This document shows positions 53,584-61,398 of a DNA stretch of 64,000 nt, piece by piece (the first letter of the stretch is position 1; every line of letters begins with the position of its first letter). The translations under genes were made by a program, and so were the position numbers. Source of the DNA: Streptacidiphilus sp. 4-A2. GTDB taxonomy: Bacteria; Actinomycetota; Actinomycetes; Streptomycetales; Streptomycetaceae. A model generated the notes under the pieces. The model did not search any database, had not been told where the DNA came from, and saw only the letters and a program-made list of their open reading frames with translations. The stretch is taken from contig JAAFYY010000001.1 in the NCBI GenBank assembly GCA_014284505.1, positions 806,001 through 870,000 on the forward strand, given 5' to 3'.

Positions 53584-54658
53584 CCGCCACCCGCCCGGAC
53601 GCCGGATCGGCATCCGGGGCATGGGCACCTACCTGCCCGAACGCATCCGCACCAACGAGGAGGTGGCGCGCACCACCGGGGTCACCGCCGAGTGGATCAG
53701 CGAACGCACCGGGGTGCACACCCGGCATGTGGCCGCTCCCGGGCAGGCGTCCTCGGACCTGGCCGCCGCCGCGGTCAGCGCGGCGCTGACCGCCGCGGGC
53801 GTCCGGCCCGACCAGCTGGACCTGCTGGTGTGCGCGACCTCCACCCCCGACGAGCTGGGCCCGTCCACCGGCTGCCGGATCCAGGGCCTGCTCGGCGCGG
53901 ACCACGCGGTCGCCATGGACGTCAGCGCCGCCTGCTCGGGCTGGCTGTTCGCGGCCAAGGTCGCCCACGACTGGCTGAGCAGTGACCCGAGCGTCCGCTT
54001 CGCGGCGGTGGTGGGCGTGGAGACCTACTCCAAGTTCCTGGACCCGGCCGACCGCGGCACCGCTGTGCTGTTCGCCGACGGCGCGGCCGCCGCCGTCCTG
54101 GGGCCGGTCGAACCGCCGTACGGCTTCACCGACTTCGCCTTCGGCTCGGACGGGACCCTGGCCGACCAGGTGCTGATCCCGGCCGGCGGCAGCCGCCACC
54201 CGGCCAGCGGCGCCAGCCTGCGCGACGGCGGGCACTTCATCCGGATGGAGGGCCGGGCCGTCGGCGCGTTCATCGCCGACGTCTTCCCGGAACTGGTCCG
54301 GCGGGCGCTGGAGCGCAACCGGCTGGAGCTCGCCGACATCGACTGCCTGGCCGCGCACCAGCCCAACCCGGCCCTGCTGCGCCGGCTGAGCCGACAACTG
54401 GGCTTGCCGGACGACCGCGTGGTCGTCGTCGGCGACCGGGTCGGCAACATCGGCGCCGCCAGCGCCCCGTTCGCCCTGGCCAGCGCGGCCACCCTGGGCC
54501 GGCTGCACCACGGGGCGACGGTGCTGATCAGCGTCTTCGGCGCCGGGATGACCTGGGGCAGCTCGCTGCTGACCTGGAGCGGCGCGCCCTGCCTGCACCA
54601 CCCGCCGACCCTGCCCGCCCCGTCCGTGTCCCGCTCCCCGGAAAGGCTGCCCGCATGA
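53580..54658 (+). CDS. KASIII-type 3-oxoacyl-ACP synthase, first copy (one frameshift)
   Basis: The ~358-residue thiolase-fold enzyme has the Cys-His-Asn triad: Cys in AMDVSAACSGWLFAAKVAH, His in LAAHQPNPALLRRLS, Asn in VVGDRVGNIGAASAPFALAS. FabH-like substrate loops include GMGTYLPERIRTNEEVAR and WISERTGVHTRHV. A break near 53605 follows the ATG that overlaps the previous stop. It likely starts chain building by condensing an acyl-CoA with malonyl-ACP, or acts as an ester- or product-forming transferase as some KASIII homologues do. Confidence 0.88.
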
Positions 54659-55548
54659 GCACCACCGCCCCGCGTCCCATTCACCCGCACACCCCCGCCG
54701 CCCGCCCGCACCCCGTGGACCGGTACCGCGTCGGCGGGGCCCGCGCCCTGGTGACCGGGGCCTCGCGCGGGATCGGCCGGGCGGTCGCCCTGGCCCTCGC
54801 CGACGCCGGGGCCGACCTGGCCCTGGCCGCGCGCACCACCGCGGCCCTGGAGTCCAGCGTCGCCGCGGTCGAGGAGCGCGGACGCAAGGCCTTCCCGGTC
54901 GCCGGGGACCTGGCCCTGCCCGGTACGGCGGCCGAGGTGGTCGAACTGGCCGCGGCGGCGCTGGGCGGGCTGGACATCGTGGTGCACAACGCCGGGATCC
55001 TGCCCGGCGACGGGGGGCCGGTCCCGATCCTGGCACCCTTCCAGGACACCCGGCAGGAGCACTGGGTGCAGGTGGTCTCGGTGAATCTGAACGCCACCGC
55101 CGAGCTGTGCCGCGCGGCGCACCCCCATCTGGCCGTCTCCGACCAGGCCAGCCTGGTGGTGATGTCCTCGGCGGCCGGGCTGATGGGCACCCCGCTGCTG
55201 GAGGCCTACGCCGCGACCAAGGCGGCCCAGGTCTCGCTGGTCCGCAGCCTGGCGGTGGCCTGGGCGCGGCAGGGCATCCGGGTCAACGCCCTGTGCCCGG
55301 GCTGGACCCGGACCGACATGACCGCGTTCGCGGGCGACACCGGGCCGCTGTTCGACTGGCTGATGAGCCATGTCCCGATGGGCCGTCAGGCCGAGCCGGA
55401 GGAGGCGGCCCGCGCGGCACTGTTCCTCGCCTCCCCCGCGTCGTCCTATGTGACCGGGCACGCCCTGGTGGTCGACGGCGGTCTCTCGGTCCCGGACGGC
55501 GGCCTGGCCGGAACGCCCAAGCCCGCCTCCCCGTTCGCCGTCGGCTGA
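54655..55548 (+). CDS. FabG-like short-chain reductase
   Basis: The intact 297-residue protein has an N-terminal extension of ~30 residues. NADP-binding ALVTGASRGIGRAVALALADA with LAARTT (Arg favouring NADPH), IVVHNAGILPGDGG, VVMSSAAGLMG, YAATKAAQ (catalytic Tyr and Lys) and VDGGLSVP are seen. It is the only ketoreductase in the operon and presumably reduces the beta-keto group made by the KAS enzymes. The ATG overlaps the previous stop by four bases. Confidence 0.88.
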   Translation: MSTTAPRPIHPHTPAARPHPVDRYRVGGARALVTGASRGIGRAVALALADAGADLALAARTTAALESSVAAVEERGRKAFPVAGDLALPGTAAEVVELAAAALGGLDIVVHNAGILPGDGGPVPILAPFQDTRQEHWVQVVSVNLNATAELCRAAHPHLAVSDQASLVVMSSAAGLMGTPLLEAYAATKAAQVSLVRSLAVAWARQGIRVNALCPGWTRTDMTAFAGDTGPLFDWLMSHVPMGRQAEPEEAARAALFLASPASSYVTGHALVVDGGLSVPDGGLAGTPKPASPFAVG

Positions 55549-55612
55549 GCCGGCCCCGGCTCTGCCCCCGACCCGGCCCCATCCGCTCCCGCGCGCCCCC
55601 AGGGATCCCGCC

Positions 55613-56591
55613 ATGCCGTCCGACGACACCACCGCCGTGATCACCGCCATCGGCACCTGCCTGCCCGACGCGTGCTGACAACGACGAGGTCATCGCGCGG
55701 GCGGCTGGCAGCACCGACGAGTGGATCCGCAGCCGCACCGGTATCACCCGCCGCCACCGGGCCGCTCCGGCGACCAGCACCGGCGACCTCGCGGTCGCGG
55801 CCGGGCGGGCCGCGCTGGAGCACGCGCCGGGGCCGCGGCCGGATCTGCTGCTGCTGGCCACCACCACCCCGGACCACCCCTGCCCGGCCACCGCCCCCGA
55901 GGTCGCACACCGGCTGGAGCTGGACGGCATACCCGCATTCGACGTCTCGGCCGTCTGCTCCGGCTTCCTGTACGCGCTGATCACCGCCACCGCGCTGCTG
56001 CGGGCCGGGACCAGCGGCAGCGCGCTGGTGATCGCGGCCGAGACCTACTCCACCATCATCGACCCCCGGGACCGTGACACCGCCGCGCTGTTCGGCGACG
56101 GCGCGGGCGCGGTGCTGCTGCGCCCGGGGCCGGTGACCGCGCCCGGGGCGGTGCTGGCCGCCGAGTGGGGGTCGGACGGGGCCGGGCGCGGGCTGATCAC
56201 CGTCCCCGGCGCGCGCTGCCCGCAACCACTGCCCGAGGGCGCGGACCTGCGCTACTTCCGGATGCGGGGGCGCGAGGTGTACGCGCAGGCCGTACGCCGG
56301 ATGACGCTCTCCGCCCGCACGGCGCTGCACGCGGCCGACTGGCCCGCCGACAGCGTCCGGGCCTTCATCGGCCACCAGGCCAACCAGCGGATCCTGGACG
56401 CCGTGGGCGAGCGCCTGGGGGTGGCCCCGGCCCACCGCATCGGCAATATCCGCGAGATCGGCAACACCGCCGCCGCCTCCATCCCGCTGGCGCTGGCCGA
56501 CGCCACTGTCCGGGGCGCGGTCGCGCCGGGGGCGCGCACCCTGCTGACCGCTTTCGGCGGCGGCCTGACCTGGGCCTCGTCGTCGCGCTGA
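55613..56591 (+). CDS. KASIII-type 3-oxoacyl-ACP synthase, second copy (one frameshift)
   Basis: The ~325-residue enzyme has an intact triad: Cys in FDVSAVCSGFLYALITATAL, His in AFIGHQANQRILDAVGERLG and Asn in IREIGNTAAASIPLAL, all very close to canonical FabH. The early block RVLTNDEVIARAAGSTDEWI follows a break near 55672. It is more FabH-like than the copy at 53580, so one copy may prime the chain and the other may act later or with another starter. It lies 64 bases after the SDR gene. Confidence 0.88.
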
Positions 56592-56691
56592 CCTGGCCGG
56601 CCGCGGTCGCCCGCAGCGGCCGGAGCCGTCCGCCCCGGGCCCTGCCCCCTCCGCCCGCTGTCCGCACCGCCCGACCCGCGAGGAGCCTGCC

Positions 56692-56936
56692 ATGGACCCC
56701 GTCTACCAGCATCTGGTCATTGTGCTGACCGAGAAGTTCGAAGCCCCCGCCGAGCGGATCCAGCCGCAGAGCACCCTGGACGAGCTGGAGCTGGACTCCC
56801 TGGCGGTGGTCGAGCTGTATCTGACCCTCCAGGAGCACTGGGGTGTCCCGCTGGACGACAGCGCGGCGACGCCGGAGACCACCCTGGCCGAGATCGCCGG
56901 GCGGTGTCCGGGCTGCTCGGCAAGGGGACGCCGTGA
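56692..56936 (+). CDS. Acyl carrier protein (one frameshift)
   Basis: The ~81-residue protein starts at ATG after GCGAGGAGCCTGCC. The phosphopantetheine Ser is in LDELELDSLAVVELYLTLQE, with DSL at the attachment site; helix 3 follows (TTLAEIAGR). A break near 56905 changes the end, the expected tail being VSGLLGKGTP with its stop overlapping the KASII GTG. It is the dedicated carrier of this operon. Confidence 0.88.
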
Positions 56937-58159
56937 CCGGGTGGTCCGCACCGGTCGCGGTGACCGGGCTGGGGCTGGCCACCCCCGCTGGGATCGGCGT
57001 GCCCGACACCTGGCGGGAGGTGTGCGCGGGCCGGCCCACGGCCCGGGCCGACCCGCTGCTGCACGGGCTGCGCGCGCCGTTCTCCTGCCGGGTGCCCGGT
57101 TTCGACCAGGAAGGCCCCGGCGGGCCGAGCTCCTGGCGGCTGGACCGGGTCACCCGGCTCGCCCTGACCCGCCGCCCGGGAGGCCGTCGCCGACGCCGGG
57201 CTCGACCCCGGGCAGTGGCCGTCGGAGCGGGTCGCGGTGGTGCTGGGATCCGCGGCGGGGGGCATCGGCTCGCTGGAGGCGCAGCACCAGCGCCTGCTCC
57301 AGCGGGGCCGGCGGCGCTCTCCCCGTTGACGCTTCCGGCCTTCCTGCCCAATATGACGGCCGGTCAGCTGGCGATCGACCTGCACGCCGGGGGGCCGGTG
57401 CTGCACACCGCGGCCGCCTGCGCGTCCGGGGCGGCCGCGATCGGGATCGCCGCCGGGCTGCTGGCCTGCGGCGCCTGCGACATCGCGCTGGCCGGCGGCG
57501 CCGACGCCATGGTGACCCGGTTGTGCTCGGCCGCCTTCGCCCGGATGGGCGCGCTGTCCACCCGGGCGCAGGACCCGGCCGCCGCGTCCCGGCCGTTCGA
57601 CGCCGCCCGCGACGGCTTCGTGCTGGCGGAGGGGGCCGCGGTGCTGGTGCTGGAGCGGGTCGCCGACGCCGGGGCCCGGCGCCGCGCCCCGCGTGCCCTG
57701 CTGGCGGGCTTCGCCGGCACCTGCGACGCGCACCACGCCACCGCCCCGATCCGGAGGGCCGCGCGGCGGAGCGGGCGCTGCGGCAGGCCCTTGCCCGGGC
57801 CGGGGCCGCTCCGGGGATGTCGACCATGTGAACGCCCATGGCACCGGAACCGCGCTGAACGACTCCGCCGAGGCCGCGCTGCTGGCCCGGGTACTGCCCG
57901 CGGGCCCGGCGGTGACCTCGGCCAAGGGGGTGCTGGGCCACACCATGGGCGCGGCCGGGGCGATCGAGGCAGCGCTGACCGTACTGACCGTGCAGCACGG
58001 TCTGATCCCGCCGACCGCCAACTTCGAGCGGCCGGGCCCGGACACGGACCGGATCGACGTGGTCGCCGGAAGCGCACGCTCCCGCGGGTCACACTGGCGC
58101 TGAGCGATTCCTTCGGGTTCGGCGGCCACAACACCGTGCTCGTCATCACTGCGCCCTGA
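56933..58159 (+). CDS. KASII/FabF-like 3-oxoacyl-ACP synthase (frameshifts)
   Basis: The ~409-residue condensing enzyme begins with a GTG overlapping the ACP stop (VAVTGLGLATPAGIGVPDTW). Its Cys-His-His triad is complete: HTAAACASGAAAIGIAAGLL, DHVNAHGTGTALND and AKGVLGHTMGAAGAIEAALT, with a C-terminal LSDSFGFGGHNTVLVI. No chain-length-factor partner is present, so it resembles FabF rather than an aromatic type II pair. Breaks near 57178, 57755, 57812 and 58075. It probably elongates the chain started by the KASIII enzymes. Confidence 0.88.
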   Translation: MTGWSAPVAVTGLGLATPAGIGVPDTWREVCAGRPTARADPLLHGLRAPFSCRVPGFDQEGPGGPSSWRLDRVTRLALTRRPGGRRRRRARPRAVAVGAGRGGAGIRGGGHRLAGGAAPAPAPAGPAALSPLTLPAFLPNMTAGQLAIDLHAGGPVLHTAAACASGAAAIGIAAGLLACGACDIALAGGADAMVTRLCSAAFARMGALSTRAQDPAAASRPFDAARDGFVLAEGAAVLVLERVADAGARRRAPRALLAGFAGTCDAHHATAPIRRAARRSGRCGRPLPGPGPLRGCRPCERPWHRNRAERLRRGRAAGPGTARGPGGDLGQGGAGPHHGRGRGDRGSADRTDRAARSDPADRQLRAAGPGHGPDRRGRRKRTLPRVTLALSDSFGFGGHNTVLVITAP

Positions 58160-58177
58160 GCCCTCGGCGCCCGCACG

Positions 58178-58212
58178 CCAGTTCTGATGGCACGTCAATT
58201 TTCGCCAAGGGA
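58178..58212 (+). promoter_or_regulatory. Leader motif shared with the acyltransferase gene (copy B)
   Basis: CCAGTTCTGA-n3-CACGTCAATTTTC matches copy A at 50648 over about 25 positions. It lies between the KASII gene and the penicillin-acylase gene, 118 bases before the latter's start. Confidence 0.45.
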
Positions 58213-58329
58213 AGGGTCTTACCGATTTTTTGGCATGCGCATGACTTACAATTGACCTACCCGGGAGTACGTTGGCGGACGCTGTGAATCTGCCCGCAAC
58301 CACCCACTCGCAACCCGGGAGGGCTATCC

Positions 58330-61283
58330 GTGCACCGATCCCGAAGCGTGCTCCGCCCCGGCCGCCGGTCCCGACGTGCCTCCATGGTCGTCGCCCTCGC
58401 TGCCGCCGCGGCGCTGATCGCGCCGGCCGCCACCAGCGCCGCACCCGACGTCCAGCCCAGACCGGCGGCCGCCAAGGCCGCAGCGACCGTCACCGACTAC
58501 TGCGACGGCCAGTGCTCCGACATCCTGCCCCCGGGCGAGAACGGCAACGAGACGCTCGCGCAGATCCTGCTGTTCAAGGCCTTCGGCATCCGCCCGAGCA
58601 ACAACAACGACCAGCTCGCGCCCTACTCCAACCTGGTGTCCTCGTACACCGGGCTGACCGACTCGCAGATCAACAGCTTCTACAACAGCTCCTCGTTCGG
58701 GTCCCGGCCAACCAGGTGCAGCGGGTCGAGACGCCGGAGAGCGGGGTCACCATCGTCCGCGACACCACCGGCATCCCGCACATCTACGGCACCACCCGCG
58801 CGGAGGGCGAGTTCGGCGCCGGATACGCCGGGGCCGAGGACCGGCTGTGGGTGATGGACCTGATGCGCCACCTCGGCCGGGCCGAGCTGACCTCCTTCGC
58901 CGGCGGCGCGCCCGCCAACCGGACGCTGGAGCAGAACCTCTGGCAGACCGCCCCCTACACCGAGGCGGACCTCCAGGCGCAGGTCAACGCGCTGGCCTCG
59001 GACGGCTCCCAGGGCGCCCAGGTCAAGAGCGACATCGACAACTACCTGGACGGGGTCAACGACTACATCGCCCAGGTCAGGGCCGCGGACGACTTCCCCG
59101 GCGAGTACGACCTCACCGGCGCGTCGATGCAGCCCTTCACCGAGACCGACATGATCGCCATCGCCGCGGTGGTCGGCGGCCTGTTCGGCAGCGGCGGCGG
59201 CGAGGCGATGCAGTCCGCCCTGGTCAAGGAGGCCGCCGAGGCCCAGTACGGGTCACCGAGGGCGACAAGGTCTGGTCCGCGCTGCGGGAGCAGAACGACC
59301 CGGAGGCCACGCTGACCCTGCACAACGGCCAGAGCTTCCCGTACGGCCAGCCCGCCGCCGGGACGCCGGTGCCGCCCGCGATGCCCGACCCGGGCACGGT
59401 CACCCCGGTCGACATGGTGCAGAACGCCACCGGATCGGCCGCGTCCAGCGCCACCGCCAAACCCTCGACGGCGACGGCGGCGACCAGGGCCGCCACCTCC
59501 GCCGCGCTGACCAGGCTCGCCGCCAAGGTACCCACCTCGGTGCGGACCAAGCTGGGTTCCCGGATCGCCGCGGTGAACGGCATGTTCGACAGCGGCGCCA
59601 TGCCCGGCGTGGACCTGCCCGGCCCGGCCAGCAGCACCCCGGCATGTCCAACGCACTGGTGGTCTCCGGCAGCGACACGGCCTCCGGCCACCCGGTGGCC
59701 GTGTTCGGCCCGCAGACCGGCTACTTCGCCCCGCAGCTGCTGATGCTGGAGGAGATCCAGGCCCCCGGGCTCAGCGCCCGCGGCGTGTCCTTCTCCGGGC
59801 TGAACTTCTATGTGGAGATGGGCCGGGCCCCAGCTACGCCTGGAGCGCCACCTCCGGTGAGCAGGGCACCGCGGACACCTTCGCGGTCAAACTGTGCAAC
59901 ACCGACGGCAGCCCCGCCACCACCAGCTCCACCGCCTACCTGGACAACGGCGTCTGCACGCCGATGCAGAAGCTGGAGCAGGCCGACTCCTGGAGCCCCA
60001 CCATCGCCGACGGCACTGCGGCGGGCTCCTACGACCTGGTGATGTACCGGACCGACTACGGCCTGGTCGACTACACCGGCGAAGTCGACGGGGCCCCGGT
60101 GGCCTACACCGTCCAACGCTCCACCTACATGCACGAGGCGGTCTCCGCCATCGGCTTCATGATGTTCAACGATCCGAGCGTGATGTCCACCCGGCCGGAT
60201 TCGAGACCGCGGCGGCCCAGGTCGGCTACGACTTCAACTGGTTCTATGTGAACGACACCGACACCGCGTACTTCAACTCCGGCCTCAACCCGGTGCGTGC
60301 GCCGGGGACCGACCCCAATCTGCCGATCTGGGGCACCCGGCGAACCAGTGGGTGGGCTTCGACCCGACCACCGACAACTCCGAGGACACTCCGCCCTCGG
60401 CCCACCCCAACGCCACCGACCAGGACTACTTCGTCAGCTGGAACAACAAGCAGGCCCAGGACTACAGCGCCGCGGACGGCAACTACAGCTACGGCCCGGT
60501 GCAGCGCGTCGACCTGCTGAACCAGGGCATCACCTCGTATCTGGCCACCGGCGCCAAGTTCACCCGGGCGGCGCTGGTCCAGGTGATGGAGCAGGCCGCG
60601 GTCACCGACCTGCGTGGCAAGGAGGTGCTGCCGCTGCTGCTCCAGGTGATCAACAGCCAGCCGGTCACCGACCCCGCCCAGCAGGCCCTGGTCTCCGAAC
60701 TCAGCACCTGGCTCCAGGACGGCGCCACCATCGTCCCGACCAGCTCCGGCGCCACCACCTTCCAGAACTCCGCGGCGATCCAGCTGATGGACGCCTGGTG
60801 GCCACTGCTGGTGCACGCCGAGTTCGAGCCGGGCATGGGCAGCAACCTGTTCACCACGCTCAGCAACGACATGCAGGTGAACGAGTCGCCCTCGGCGGGC
60901 AGCAGATCTCCGGCAGCAGCACCTCCTCCAACGAGGCCCAGCCGCACAAGGGTTCGGCCTTCCAGTACGGCTGGTGGGGGTATGTCAGCAAGGACCTGCG
61001 CGGCGTGCTCGGCCAGAGTGTGCAGGACCCGCTGCCGAGCACGTACTGCGGCAACGGCGCCGGGCTGGCGGCCTGCCGCACCGCGCTGCTCAACTCGCTG
61101 ACCACCGCCGCGGCGGAGCCGGCGAGCACGGTCTACCCCGGTGACTCCTTCTGCTCGGCGGGCGACCAGTGGTGCGCCGACAGCATCATCCAGGACGCGC
61201 TCGGCGGGATCACCGACCCGGGCATCACCTGGCAGAACCGCCCCACCTTCCAGCAGGTGGTCGAGTTCCCCACCGGTCCCTGA
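58330..61283 (+). CDS. Secreted penicillin-acylase-family amidase (frameshifts)
   Basis: The ~980-residue precursor starts at GTG after GGGAGGG with a twin-Arg-like signal (RRSRRASMVVALAAAAAL). The alpha chain has GVTIVRDTTGIPHIYGTTRA, GAGYAGAEDRLWVMDLMRHL and GRAELTSFAG. After a spacer, the beta chain begins at the self-cleavage site SNALVVSGSDTASGHPVAVF with the N-terminal nucleophile Ser; QTGYFAPQLLMLEEIQAPGL and GLNFYVEMGR follow. Breaks near 58705, 59252, 59638, 59830, 60197, 60342 and 60897. Family members hydrolyse amides of penicillins, cyclic lipopeptides or acyl-homoserine lactones. The substrate is unknown here. Confidence 0.88.
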
Positions 61284-61321
61284 TCCCTCGGCTCCGGCCG
61301 GCCCTGTCCGGCGGACGGCGG

Positions 61322-61355
61322 CGGCCCCGGTCCAGGATGTTCCTGGACCGGGCCG
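61322..61355 (+). terminator. Hairpin terminator between convergent genes
   Basis: A 15-16-bp stem (61322-61337 with 61341-61355, one bulge) and a three-base loop lie 38 bases after the amidase stop and 44 bases before the end of the minus-strand gene; GTTGCT follows. Confidence 0.75.
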
Positions 61356-61398
61356 TTGCTCCGTTCCTGCGGGCCGGACCGCTCCTGCTACGTGCGGA

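Noticed and set aside
50686..58159. Housekeeping fatty-acid synthase operon (fabD-fabH-acpP-fabF)
   Set aside because: It has two KASIII genes, an acyl-CoA oxidase homologue and an SDR, and is preceded by a cluster-type regulator; the order differs from the actinobacterial fab operon.
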